Shown here piece by piece: positions 35,465 through 44,795 of a DNA stretch of 64,000 nt (position 1 is the first letter of the stretch; every line of letters starts with the position of its first letter). The DNA is taken from positions 108,436-172,435 of the forward strand of contig JARGPA010000003.1 in NCBI GenBank assembly GCA_029213305.1, written 5' to 3'. The stretch is from Phycisphaerales bacterium (GTDB lineage Bacteria; Planctomycetota; Phycisphaerae; Phycisphaerales; UBA1924). Both the position numbers and the translations under genes were made by a program. The notes below the pieces were generated by a model. It was given only the letters and a program-made list of their open reading frames with translations, had not been told where the DNA came from and did no database searches.

Positions 35465-36754
35465 TTAACCCAACGACTCAAGCATTTTAATCATGGGCAA
35501 GAACATCGCGACAACAATCGTGCCGACCATGCCACCAAGGACAACAACCATCAATGGTTCGAGCAATGACACTAACGCTGCAACAGCAACATCAACCTCT
35601 TCATCGTAGTTATCTGCGATTTTGAGAAGCATTGCATCCATCTCACCAGTCTCTTCACCTACATCGATCATGTTGACCACGATCGCGTCACAGGTTTTCG
35701 ATTCACGTAATGGTGTTGCAAAGGTTTCACCCTCACGAATCGAATCGTGAACATTTGTAAGCGCTTTTTCGAACACATAGTTTCCCGAAGTTTGTCCAGT
35801 AATCGTGACAGCTTCAAGAATCGGTACACCCGCGCTGATGAGCGTTCCAAGTGTTCGTGTAAATCGAGCGATAACAGTCTTGCGAATCAAAGTACCCAAT
35901 ACAGGAACCCAGAGAATCAAGATGTCAGATACTGCACGACCTGGAGGCGTTTTTCGAATCAATTTAAAACTGATCCACAAGATTGGTCCACCAAAGACAA
36001 GGATGATCCAACCGGGCACTCCGCCGCCTGCTCCTGACCCTGCGACCCAACGACTGGTATTGATCAAGCCCTGAGTCAACTTCGGAAGTTCAATTTCAAA
36101 GTCAACAAAGATGGTTTCAAACTGAGGAATAATGAACAACATGATCCCGACGAGGATCGCGACCGCAACAACGATAACCACGATCGGGTACACCATCGCA
36201 CCCTTGATTTTGCGCTTGAGTCGTTCACTTTTTTCCATGAACTCAGAAAGTCGTTGCAAGATGACATCGAGTACACCACCGATTTCACCTGCGTTTACCA
36301 TTTTGGTATACAAGTGATTGAAGGCCTTTGGATATTTGCCCATCGACTCACTGAGTGAGCTACCGCCTTCAACTTCCTCAGTAACACCCAAAAGAATATT
36401 CTTGAGCAAACCAGGCTTTTGCTGACTTTCTAGAATTTGCAACGAACGAAGCAACGGCAAACCCGCGTCCTGAAGGGTTGAGAGCTGACGAGTGAAAAGA
36501 GTTAAGTGCTTTGGTTTCACTTTACCAATTGCGAACCCACCACCCTTTTTCTTTTTCTTTGCTTTGGATTTCGAAGCTTTCTCACCCTTCTCGCCCTTTG
36601 CTGCAGATTTCTTGTCTTTCTGAGCTTGCACAGAAGTCGGGAAATAACCCTGCGATTTAATCCGCTGGATTGCTTCTTCTGAACTTGACGCTTCGACAGT
36701 ACCCTTTTGAGTTTTGCCGGATGCGTTCAAAGCTTGGTATGTGTAAGTTGCCAT
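35465..36754 (-). CDS. pilC: PilC/GspF inner-membrane platform protein (second copy)
   Basis: 429 residues. The N-terminus MATYTYQALNASGKTQKGTVEA is characteristic. A Lys-rich linker (about 50-80: KSAAKGEKGEKASKSKAKKK) precedes two GspF domains with KHLTLFTRQLSTLQDAGLPL and VIARFTRTLGTLISAGVPIL. Each is followed by transmembrane helices (GAMVYPIVVIVVAVAILVG; LLEPLMVVVLGGMVGTIVV). It lies between the pilB gene upstream and the prepilin genes downstream. The Lys-rich linker is absent from the copy at 3413-4642 and is a clear difference between the two. Confidence 0.93.
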   Translation of the reverse strand: MATYTYQALNASGKTQKGTVEASSSEEAIQRIKSQGYFPTSVQAQKDKKSAAKGEKGEKASKSKAKKKKKGGGFAIGKVKPKHLTLFTRQLSTLQDAGLPLLRSLQILESQQKPGLLKNILLGVTEEVEGGSSLSESMGKYPKAFNHLYTKMVNAGEIGGVLDVILQRLSEFMEKSERLKRKIKGAMVYPIVVIVVAVAILVGIMLFIIPQFETIFVDFEIELPKLTQGLINTSRWVAGSGAGGGVPGWIILVFGGPILWISFKLIRKTPPGRAVSDILILWVPVLGTLIRKTVIARFTRTLGTLISAGVPILEAVTITGQTSGNYVFEKALTNVHDSIREGETFATPLRESKTCDAIVVNMIDVGEETGEMDAMLLKIADNYDEEVDVAVAALVSLLEPLMVVVLGGMVGTIVVAMFLPMIKMLESLG

Positions 36755-36895
36755 TTGTATCTACTCCTGACCTTGGTAAGCTCTTAAGCTTCATGCCAAG
36801 GTGGCATTCCAAATCAATCTGTTCTCTACCCAATCCCGAACTTCGCTCTAAATGGATCCAATCGCTTAGGGATGTGTTTCCAGTTGATCGGGTTC

Positions 36896-38626
36896 TTATT
36901 CCTCGTCAAGTGTCTCACGAACGACTTCATCAATCGTTGTCAACCCTTCATATAGCGCCATGAGTCCACTCTCACGGAGCGATCTCATGCCTTTCTTTCT
37001 TGCAGAATTCCGAAGAACCGAAGTACTTGCTTCGTTCATCATCAACTCTCGAATCTCGTCATCGAGTGTCATGATCTCGAAGAGCGCCATTCGACCCTTG
37101 TAACCACCGCCTACGCCTGAGCTCTTGCCTGGACGACAGAACTCGCGACCCTGAACATCTTCAGGATGGAGACCCAACTCCATGAGTTCTTGCTCAGTCG
37201 GCACAAACACTTCCTTTGTCTTTGGATCGAGTGTTCTCACCAATCGTTGTGCAACAATGCCCTCAATCGTTGCGGTCAACAAGAACGGTTCAATTCCAAG
37301 GTCAACCAATCGAATCACCGAACTCGGAGCATCATTCGTGTGCAATGTTGATAACACCAAGTGACCTGTCAGAGACGCTTGGACCGCGATCTGAGCAGTC
37401 TCCAAGTCACGAATTTCACCAACCAGAATCACATCAGGGTCCTGACGCAAGAATGAACGCAATGCGGACGCAAAGGTTAATCCAACTTCAGAGTTTACTT
37501 GAACCTGACAAAGACCATCGATGTCATATTCAACAGGATCCTCAGCAGTGAGGATCTTGGTCTCAATGTCATTGAGCTCGGCCAACGCTGCATAAAGAGT
37601 TGTGGTTTTACCAGAACCAGTTGGGCCAGTTACGATCACAATACCGTTGGGTTTTTTGATCAACCCGCGGAAATGCTCAAGATCATCTGGACGGAAACCA
37701 ACACGATCGAGTGACAACTCTACATTTCCACGATCAAGAACACGCATTACACATGACTCGCCATAAATTGTCGGCAGAATCGCCACACGCAAGTCGACTG
37801 GATTCCCTCCAACTGTCAACTCGATTCGACCATCCTGAGGCAAACGCCGTTCAGCGATATCTAGATTCGCCATCACCTTCACACGACTTGTAATCGCAGT
37901 ACCCAAATGCTTCGGTGGCGGCACCATTTCATAGAGAACGCCGTCGATCCGGTATCGCATTTTAAACTCATTCTCAAATGGTTCAAAGTGGATGTCCGAT
38001 GCACGATCCCGAATTGCTTGTAGCAACACAAGATTCAAAAGCTTGATGACCTGATTATCACCCGCCGCGTCCATAACTGCATCGAGATCGATAGATTGAT
38101 CTGAATGGCCGCTGAGTTCTTGCAGATTTTTATCTGAAGCAAGCGCATTCACAACATCGAGCATCGACTCGCCCTTAGAGAAATACTTCTCGATAAGGGC
38201 GTCAATCGCTGAAGGTGCCGCGACGACTGCTTCGACCTTCGCTCCCATTAACAATCGAAGATCATCAACAGCTTGGAAGTTATCAGGACTTTTCAGAGCA
38301 ACCTTGAGTTGACGCGTAGACGCGTTGTACTCGATTGGTACACACTGGTACGCCTTTGCATTCTCTGCCGGGATTGCACCAATTGTTTCATCATCAAGCT
38401 CGATCCCAGAGAGATCGACATATTCCATCCCTGCTTGACCTGCAAGTGCACGATCGATATCGACCTCTGAACAGTAACCGAGCTCCTTAAGGATCTCACC
38501 GATCCGGACCTTGGTAGTTCGACCTTTCTGAATGCCTAGCGCCTCGTGAACTTGTTCACGAGTGACCACTTTGAGTTTGGTCAATACGCGCCCAAGCTTC
38601 CGGCCTTTTAGTTCAGATGGATCCAT
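36896..38626 (-). CDS. pilB: PilB/GspE assembly ATPase lacking zinc tetracysteine (copy 2)
   Basis: 576 residues. N-terminal GspE/MshE domains (about 1-150) precede the motor domain with Walker A GPTGSGKT (334-341), LTAEDPVEYDIDGLCQVQV, DPDVILVGEIRD and STLHTNDAPSS. Where extension ATPases have C-x2-C...C-x2-C, this protein reads TLDPKTKEVFVPTEQELMEL and later REFCRPGKSSGVGGGYKGR. Only one Cys is in the second half, so no tetracysteine zinc site can form. It lies between pilC and pilT. Confidence 0.92.
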   Translation of the reverse strand: MDPSELKGRKLGRVLTKLKVVTREQVHEALGIQKGRTTKVRIGEILKELGYCSEVDIDRALAGQAGMEYVDLSGIELDDETIGAIPAENAKAYQCVPIEYNASTRQLKVALKSPDNFQAVDDLRLLMGAKVEAVVAAPSAIDALIEKYFSKGESMLDVVNALASDKNLQELSGHSDQSIDLDAVMDAAGDNQVIKLLNLVLLQAIRDRASDIHFEPFENEFKMRYRIDGVLYEMVPPPKHLGTAITSRVKVMANLDIAERRLPQDGRIELTVGGNPVDLRVAILPTIYGESCVMRVLDRGNVELSLDRVGFRPDDLEHFRGLIKKPNGIVIVTGPTGSGKTTTLYAALAELNDIETKILTAEDPVEYDIDGLCQVQVNSEVGLTFASALRSFLRQDPDVILVGEIRDLETAQIAVQASLTGHLVLSTLHTNDAPSSVIRLVDLGIEPFLLTATIEGIVAQRLVRTLDPKTKEVFVPTEQELMELGLHPEDVQGREFCRPGKSSGVGGGYKGRMALFEIMTLDDEIRELMMNEASTSVLRNSARKKGMRSLRESGLMALYEGLTTIDEVVRETLDEE

Positions 38627-38801
38627 GACTCACTCCGATCGGGCGACTTCGCCGATGGTTGCACTGTACAATGGTGCAACTAAATATTCGCAGATAATTG
38701 GACAGAGGTTTGTATTAAAACCCTATAAACAAGTCTTTACGCGTTACGACATGTGGATTATGACAATACGGCCGAGCGTTAAAGATGGTAGAAAACCCCA
38801 C

Positions 38802-39932
38802 TCAGGAGTCAGAAACTTCCTTTGACGCTTCAGGATCATCCAGTTCTGGACGGCCGATAACACCGCCGGCTTGATGGACCTTATTTCTCAGATCAGTTTG
38901 GTTCTTACACTTATCCACCATCTCTTCAGCGGAAATCATGCCTCTTGAGTAGAGTGACCAGAGGTGATCATCGAGCAACTGCATCCCGTATTTCTTACCC
39001 GTCTGGATCGCAGAATCGATTCGGTAACTCTTATTGTCACGAATAAGGTTCGCAATCGCTGGAGTCACAACCAAGAACTCATACGCTGCAACCATACCCT
39101 TGGTATCGACTCGCCCGAGAAGTACCTGAGAGAGTACACAGATCAAAGCAGTTGAGAGCTGGACGCGAATCTGGTTCTGTTGAGTCACTGGGAAAGCATC
39201 AACCATACGGTCGATCGTCTTTGCAGCACCTGTCGTGTGGAGTGTCCCAAAGACCAAGTGACCAGTTTCCGCCGCTCGCACAGCCGCCTCGATCGTTTCC
39301 AAGTCACGCATTTCACCCACAAGGATCACGTCGGGGTCCTGACGAAGTGCTCGACGCAGCGCTTCAGCAAAGCTCGGAACATCATTCCCAACTTCACGCT
39401 GGTTGACGATCGATTTTTGATGTTGATGGTAATATTCGATCGGATCTTCCATAGTCACGATATGGTGATCCATGTACTGATTGATGTAATCGATCATTGT
39501 TGCCAATGAAGTCGTCTTTCCTGAACCTGTAGGCCCTGTCACAAGGAACATCCCACGAGGACGACGAATCAAGTCCTTACACATATCAGGAAGACCAATT
39601 TGGTCAAATGTGAGAAGCCTATTAGGGATCTGTCGAAGCACGATCGCGATATCGCCTCGTTGACGAAACACAGACACTCGGAATCGAGCCGCATCTCCAT
39701 ATGCGAAACCAAAGTCAGTACCACCCTCTTCTTGCAACTCTTGTTGATTTCGTTCAGGAGTGATTGATTTCATCAATGAAACCATGTCTTCTGAATCAAG
39801 CACTTTGGTCTGAAGATTTCGGAGTCCACCGTTCAAACGAATTGTTGGCTGTCTCCCGGTTGTCAAGTGGAGGTCAGACCCACCTGTTTTTACGACCGTA
39901 TCAAGCAATCGGTCAATTTGTACTGTTGACAT
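38802..39932 (-). CDS. pilT: PilT retraction ATPase
   Basis: 376 residues, near the usual 345-370. It has the PilT opening (IDRLLDTVVKTGGSDLHLTTG), Walker A GPTGSGKT (133-140), the Asp box TMEDPIEYYH, DPDVILVGEMRDLETIEAAV, and FGTLHTTGAAKTIDRMVDAFP. The C-terminal AIRNLIRE retraction motif appears as AIANLIRD. Finding PilT argues that at least one fibre in this organism is a retractile type IV pilus and not only a secretion pseudopilus. It lies between two pilB-type genes. Confidence 0.95.
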   Translation of the reverse strand: MSTVQIDRLLDTVVKTGGSDLHLTTGRQPTIRLNGGLRNLQTKVLDSEDMVSLMKSITPERNQQELQEEGGTDFGFAYGDAARFRVSVFRQRGDIAIVLRQIPNRLLTFDQIGLPDMCKDLIRRPRGMFLVTGPTGSGKTTSLATMIDYINQYMDHHIVTMEDPIEYYHQHQKSIVNQREVGNDVPSFAEALRRALRQDPDVILVGEMRDLETIEAAVRAAETGHLVFGTLHTTGAAKTIDRMVDAFPVTQQNQIRVQLSTALICVLSQVLLGRVDTKGMVAAYEFLVVTPAIANLIRDNKSYRIDSAIQTGKKYGMQLLDDHLWSLYSRGMISAEEMVDKCKNQTDLRNKVHQAGGVIGRPELDDPEASKEVSDS

Positions 39933-40009
39933 GGTTTCAATCTCCTGACATATCTATTCGTTGTCTTCGCAAACTTTGTCCAGCCTACGAAACAATTAGG
40001 AATCTTCTA

Positions 40010-41743
40010 CTACTCTGATTGACTTACTCGTGCGATCTCTTCTGGGGTTGTCACGCCATTGAGCACTTTGAGTCTTCCATCTTCGACGAGTTCTTTCATA
40101 CCGGACGCGACAGCTGCATGACGGATCTTTGATGATGGAGCTTGTTGGAATGCAAGTTCTCGAATCTCCGAGTTCATCACCATCATTTCGAAAATCGCTT
40201 TTCGGCCTTTATATCCACCTGGAGCTTCTTCACAACCAACTGGTGTATAAACGCGTCCGAGCGCTTCTTCAGCTGACAAGTTAATCAAACTCAAGTATTT
40301 GTGATCAAGTTCATCTTCAGTCGCCAAACGCTTGCTCTTATGGAGCACTCGGATTAGGCGCTGGGCCATCACTGCTTGAATTGAACTTGCAACAAGGAAT
40401 GGTTTGATCCCCATGTCAATCAATCGAGTCATCGCACTTGGCGCGTCATTTGTATGCAATGTCGAGAAAACCAAGTGACCAGTGAGAGCAGCCTGGATCG
40501 CGATCTCTCCCACTTCCTTGTCTCGAATTTCACCTACGAGAATCACATTGGGTGCTTGTCGAAGCATCGATCTCAGGATCGATGGGAAGGTAAACCCAAT
40601 ACTCTCACGAACTTGACACTGATTGATCCCATCAAAGTTGTATTCAACAGGGTCCTCTGCAGTAATAATCTTGCGATCAGGACGATTCAGTACATCTAAT
40701 GCAGAATAGAGAGTCGTAGTTTTACCAGAACCCGTTGGACCTGTGACCAAGAAAATACCATTTGGTCGACGGATGATTTTATTGAATACATCCAGATTTT
40801 CAGGCTCAAACCCAAGGTTAACGAGACCAATCCGAACTGCATCTGGACGCAAAATACGAAGAACAACTGACTCGCCGTGATATGCGGGACAGGCTGAAAC
40901 TCGGAAGTCGATACCAACTTCATCGACGAAGATCTTGATTCGACCGTCTTGAGGTATTCGTTTTTCTGCAATATTCATCCCGGCCATTAGTTTGAGGCGA
41001 GACAGAATCGCGTTCTGCATTCGTTTCGGGAGATTGTCTCTCTCAATACACACGCCGTCGATTCGGTATCTCAATCGAACACGATCACCCATCGGTTCGA
41101 TATGAATATCACTAGTCCGATTTCGAACTGCTTCATCGAGGATTCGATTCACAAGTTTTACAACTGGAGAATCTTCAGAGGAAACATCAATCGATCTGTC
41201 CATCGAGCGATCAAGTGATCGATCGATCGATCGATCGATCGAGTCCGTCACGAGCGATTCGCCTTCAGTCATCGACGGTGCATTCGAAACACCCGGAACT
41301 GCAGGAGCACTCGCGGAACCACCTTCTATATAGTTCCGAATTTGTGTTTTGGTAGCCAACATCGGCTCAACATCCATATTGAGTCGGAACCGCAAGTTGT
41401 CGAGCATCTCAAGATCCATCGGATCATGGATCGCAAGTCTCATCTTGCCTCCGGATTTACCAAGTGCAAGAACGAGGTGCTTCTTCATGACACCCTTATC
41501 GAGAGCGTCTTCATCAATAAGCTTCTTGATCTTCTCATTCGAGAGATCAACATATTTCATGCCGTATTGAGCGGCGAGTGCTTTGATGACTTGCATCTCA
41601 TCGATGATTTCGAGATCAACGAGTGCTTCGCCGAGCCTTTTTCCAGTTTCTTGAGCGTGCTTGAGACCCATGTCAGCTTGTTGAGCGTTAATCGCCCCTT
41701 GAGCTACGAGAATCTGTCCGAGCTTTTTCCGACTTCTGGCCAT
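40010..41743 (-). CDS. pilB: PilB/GspE assembly ATPase lacking zinc tetracysteine (copy 3)
   Basis: 577 residues. N-terminal MshE-type domains (about 1-140) precede a repetitive linker at 167-186 made of DRSI/DRSL/DRSM units. The motor domain has Walker A GPTGSGKT (336-343), ITAEDPVEYNFDG, APNVILVGEIRDKE (with Ala-Pro-Asn where Asp-Pro-Asp is usual) and STLHTNDAPSAMTR. The zinc tetracysteine is absent: the region reads RVLHKSKRLATEDELDHKYL and, later, GCEEAPGGYKGRKA. It is the promoter-proximal gene of the second locus. Confidence 0.92.
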   Translation of the reverse strand: MARSRKKLGQILVAQGAINAQQADMGLKHAQETGKRLGEALVDLEIIDEMQVIKALAAQYGMKYVDLSNEKIKKLIDEDALDKGVMKKHLVLALGKSGGKMRLAIHDPMDLEMLDNLRFRLNMDVEPMLATKTQIRNYIEGGSASAPAVPGVSNAPSMTEGESLVTDSIDRSIDRSLDRSMDRSIDVSSEDSPVVKLVNRILDEAVRNRTSDIHIEPMGDRVRLRYRIDGVCIERDNLPKRMQNAILSRLKLMAGMNIAEKRIPQDGRIKIFVDEVGIDFRVSACPAYHGESVVLRILRPDAVRIGLVNLGFEPENLDVFNKIIRRPNGIFLVTGPTGSGKTTTLYSALDVLNRPDRKIITAEDPVEYNFDGINQCQVRESIGFTFPSILRSMLRQAPNVILVGEIRDKEVGEIAIQAALTGHLVFSTLHTNDAPSAMTRLIDMGIKPFLVASSIQAVMAQRLIRVLHKSKRLATEDELDHKYLSLINLSAEEALGRVYTPVGCEEAPGGYKGRKAIFEMMVMNSEIRELAFQQAPSSKIRHAAVASGMKELVEDGRLKVLNGVTTPEEIARVSQSE

Positions 41744-41899
41744 AGGTTTGCTCTATCCTCTTCGAAATATGCGATGAACTCAATTAAACGCTTGAAAATC
41801 TAATCAACAGTGATTGGGATGACACTATAGGGACACCAAGAGCAGACTTGCAGAATCAAGACATGCGATCTTCGGTCGGATTCATGAATTTTAAGCCCC

Positions 41900-41928
41900 T
41901 TGGGCGTCTGTGACTCTACGATGATAGT
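41900..41928 (+). promoter_or_regulatory. possible promoter of coaB unit
   Basis: TTGGGC (41900-41905) and GATAGT (41923-41928) are 17 bases apart, giving a start point about 34 bases upstream of coaB. A small inverted repeat CTCTAC/GTAGAG overlaps the -10 side. The match to consensus is moderate. The same 225-base gap must also hold the promoter of the divergent pilB gene. Confidence 0.35.
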
Positions 41929-41968
41929 AGAGATCATGTTCCAACCCTTTCAGATCCCAATGAGGTAA

Positions 41969-42667
41969 ATGGTGATTGTAAACGAAGCGACACGCAGACT
42001 ATTGATAACCGCTGGCCCAACTTATGAACCCATTGATGCCGTCCGATTTATCGGAAATCGATCTTCAGGCCGACTTGGAACATCCCTCGCAGAACATGCC
42101 GCTGCATTAGGATGGGAAGTCAGCCTCTTGCTTGGACCGAATGCAATCGAACCGACAAACCCCCAAATTACCCTTGAGCGATTCCAATCGACCTCTGATC
42201 TCGAAAATCTTCTTCAAACTCATCTCCCTGAGTCAGATGTATTAATCATGGCCGCGGCTGTTGCAGACTATCGTCCAGCACCAGAAGAAGTGAATCTCGA
42301 AGGCAAAAGAAGACGAGAAGGCGGGAATCTTTCTATAAGACTCGAATCAACTCCTGATTTGCTCGCAGGATGCTCTAAAATTGCAAGAGATGATCAACTC
42401 CTAGTTGGGTTCGCACTCGAACCCAAAGATCGGATGATCTCTTCTGCGCTCAGTAAACTCGCAAGAAAAAATATCGATTTGATTGTCGCAAATGCTTTAG
42501 AAACAATGGACTCCGACTCAATCGAGGCAACACTCATTGGCAATACAGAGCGAGGGGTCGAGCACGAAAGCTCAACCTCAGGCACAATCACCAAAACTGA
42601 GTTCGCAAAGTGGCTTTTGACCCAACTGGAACCGTTGACAGACCAACGAAAATCCATCAATGCCTAG
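41969..42667 (+). CDS. coaB: phosphopantothenate-cysteine ligase, standalone CoaB
   Basis: 232 residues covering only the CoaB domain; in most bacteria this is the C-terminal half of a CoaBC fusion. It shows TAGPTYEPIDAVRFIGNRSSGRLG (nucleotide site), MAAAVADYRP, VGFALEPKD and LARKNIDLIVANAL (the Lys-containing dimer/substrate motif). It would join cysteine to 4'-phosphopantothenate for coenzyme A synthesis; the CoaC decarboxylase must be elsewhere. The gene is followed after 22 bases by the pseudouridine synthase/methyltransferase fusion, suggesting co-transcription. Confidence 0.93.
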   Translation: MVIVNEATRRLLITAGPTYEPIDAVRFIGNRSSGRLGTSLAEHAAALGWEVSLLLGPNAIEPTNPQITLERFQSTSDLENLLQTHLPESDVLIMAAAVADYRPAPEEVNLEGKRRREGGNLSIRLESTPDLLAGCSKIARDDQLLVGFALEPKDRMISSALSKLARKNIDLIVANALETMDSDSIEATLIGNTERGVEHESSTSGTITKTEFAKWLLTQLEPLTDQRKSINA

Positions 42668-42689
42668 ATGAACACTGAGAGATATACAA

Positions 42690-44738
42690 ATGACAGACAA
42701 CCAATCGAACCAAGGCAATGACGGCGATCATCAAAACGGCGGCAACGGCGATGGTGGCAAGAATAACGATGGTAATAACAGGAACGATGGCGGCGGCAAT
42801 GGCGGTGGATATTTCTCAGGTGGAAACCGAGGGAATCAAGGACCTCGAAATCAGGGTTCACGAAATCAGGGACCACCTCGCAACCAAGGCGATCAGAACT
42901 ACGGGAACCAAAGCCGAGGAAACCCATATCAGGGAAACCCAAACCAAGGTGGATCGAATAGACCCAACCAAGGTTACGGCGGACAATCCGGAGGGAGACC
43001 CAACGGCGGGCGCCCAACTGGAGGCCGACCAAGATCAGGTGGAGGCGGATACTCATCTAGTGGCGGTTATTCAGGCGGACAAACAGGGGGCCGACCAAAT
43101 GGCGGACGGCCTAGCGGTGGACGACCAAGTCAAGGCGGAGGATTCTCAGGCCCCCCTCGAGGTGGAAGACCTGGAGGCGGAGGCGGTTTTGGGGGCGGCC
43201 GACCTGATAGCCGAGGAGCTCCTCGTCCTGGAGGATTCAATCGCGATGATCGCGATGGCCCTCGCGAAGTCCGTGTTCGATATCCTAAACCCGACATCGT
43301 GGACAAAGACAACTTTGTACTCCTAGTAAACAAACCTGCAGGGATCCCAACTCGAAAGGGACAGTCTCCCACGCTTGTCGATATGGTTGAAGAACTATCC
43401 GGCGCTCGCAAACGATTAATGCGTGTTGCGCATGAACTCGATACGAACGCATCTGGGATTGTCTTGTTTGTTGCAATGCGTGACAGTGAAGATTCGCCTC
43501 GTACACAAACTCATCCTGAAACCAGTTACCTTGCACTTGTCGAAGGCGTGTTTGGAGAAGAAGCAAAAGTTACCGGCGAAACGATCACAGGTCCTGTCGC
43601 TCATTCTAGTGGAATCGGTGCGACCCCTAGTACACACATCCGCGTTGTTGAATCTGGAAATGGGCTCAGTCTCGTTCGTGTCAGAGCGCGTCCTGATCTT
43701 CCAGAACAGATCCGTGAGCACCTCGCCCAAGCAGGCCATCCAATCGTCGGGGATCACAAACACGGAGCGATCCGTGACGACATCCAACGACTTGCGCTCC
43801 ACGCAAACGGACTCCGCATTACTCATCCCGAAGAAGATAAGACAATGCGTTATAAGTGCTCTGCACCTGCGTCGTTCTGGCTCGCAATGGGCGCAGAACC
43901 ACCAGCGGATGCTGCAATTAACTCAAGCAACGAAACAGATGCATCTGTTGTTAAAAAAGGTTGGGATCATGTTGCAGGATGGTACGAAGGACTCATTGCT
44001 CATCGCGGTTCGGATCATCATCAACAAATCATCCTTCCCGGCGTAATGAACTTACTCGATCTCCAATCTGACGAGAGAGTTCTCGATGTCGCATGTGGCC
44101 AAGGTGTGATGAGTGAATACATCGCAACTCACTCTGATGTTGACCAGGTACTCGGAACTGATATCTCTGATGCATTGATCGACGCCGCAAACAAACGAGC
44201 AACTGACAGAACTTCTTTTAAAGTTTGGGATGCATGCGAACTCTCAAAGCTTGAACATGAACCATGCGACGCTGCAACTTGTGTGATGGCCATGATGAAC
44301 ATCGAACACATCGAGCAAGTATTCAAAGGCGTGTACGATCGACTCAAACCGGGAGGTCGATTTGTCTTCGTCATATCCCACCCTGCGTATCGCGTGATGG
44401 GTGGATCCGCTTGGGGATGGACGATGGACGAACGAAACGGGCAACAAGTCCAATTCAGACGCGTTGATCGATACCTCTCAGAGAAGTCTAAGAACATTGT
44501 GATGAACCCAGGTGAAGTTGCGAATGGGAAACCGGCAATCACAACTATCACTCATCATCGTCCGATCAGTTCATATATGAATGCATGCGCTTCAAATGGA
44601 CTCTTGATTGATGCCGTTGAGGAATGGGCAAGCCGAAGAACAAGTGAACCCGGACCTCGTGCAGCTGCGGAAAACTTTGCTCGAAGAGAGATCCCATTGT
44701 TCCTCGCGATACGATGCAGAAAGCCTGCTAATGATTAA
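42690..44738 (+). CDS. fusion: Gly/Asn/Arg-rich tail, RluA-type pseudouridine synthase, SAM methyltransferase
   Basis: 682 residues in three parts. Residues 1-195 are low-complexity, first Asn/Gly/Gln-rich, then with many GGRP and RGG-like units, a composition common in RNA-binding tails. Residues 198-395 match RluA-family pseudouridine synthases: NKPAGIPT, AHELDTNASGIVLFV with catalytic Asp251, YLALVEG, LPEQIREHLAQAGHPIVGD and RLALHANGLRITHP. Residues 415-678 are a class I methyltransferase: motif I VLDVACGQG, LGTDISDALI, and DRLKPGGRFVFVISHP. Both enzymatic halves keep their key residues, so one chain could carry out two RNA modifications. That substrate is RNA is inferred from the tail and the RluA domain. 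I know of no standard family with this order. Confidence 0.88.
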   Translation: MTDNQSNQGNDGDHQNGGNGDGGKNNDGNNRNDGGGNGGGYFSGGNRGNQGPRNQGSRNQGPPRNQGDQNYGNQSRGNPYQGNPNQGGSNRPNQGYGGQSGGRPNGGRPTGGRPRSGGGGYSSSGGYSGGQTGGRPNGGRPSGGRPSQGGGFSGPPRGGRPGGGGGFGGGRPDSRGAPRPGGFNRDDRDGPREVRVRYPKPDIVDKDNFVLLVNKPAGIPTRKGQSPTLVDMVEELSGARKRLMRVAHELDTNASGIVLFVAMRDSEDSPRTQTHPETSYLALVEGVFGEEAKVTGETITGPVAHSSGIGATPSTHIRVVESGNGLSLVRVRARPDLPEQIREHLAQAGHPIVGDHKHGAIRDDIQRLALHANGLRITHPEEDKTMRYKCSAPASFWLAMGAEPPADAAINSSNETDASVVKKGWDHVAGWYEGLIAHRGSDHHQQIILPGVMNLLDLQSDERVLDVACGQGVMSEYIATHSDVDQVLGTDISDALIDAANKRATDRTSFKVWDACELSKLEHEPCDAATCVMAMMNIEHIEQVFKGVYDRLKPGGRFVFVISHPAYRVMGGSAWGWTMDERNGQQVQFRRVDRYLSEKSKNIVMNPGEVANGKPAITTITHHRPISSYMNACASNGLLIDAVEEWASRRTSEPGPRAAAENFARREIPLFLAIRCRKPAND

Positions 44739-44747
44739 TCATTAGCA
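44726..44747. repeat. 22-base perfect palindrome across a stop codon
   Basis: An 11-base arm TGCTAATGATT is followed directly by its complement AATCATTAGCA. The palindrome includes the last codons and TAA stop of the gene ending at 44738 and lies between it and the convergent cytochrome gene ending at 44796. No T-run follows on either side, so it is not a standard terminator. It could be a bidirectional transcription stop, an RNA-stability hairpin or a protein site. Confidence 0.6.
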
Positions 44748-44795
44748 AGCTTCAATGGGTGTCCTTCTGATTGATCTTCGCGAATCCGAAGACAG

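Noticed and set aside
42700..43250. CRISPR array or tandem DNA repeat in the fusion gene
   Set aside because: The repeats are codon-level GGRP and NQG units of irregular length with no spacer structure.
42718..43326. 202-codon frame in the low-complexity start of the fusion gene
   Set aside because: Repetitive Gly/Asn/Arg codons keep several frames open; only the main frame continues into recognised domains.
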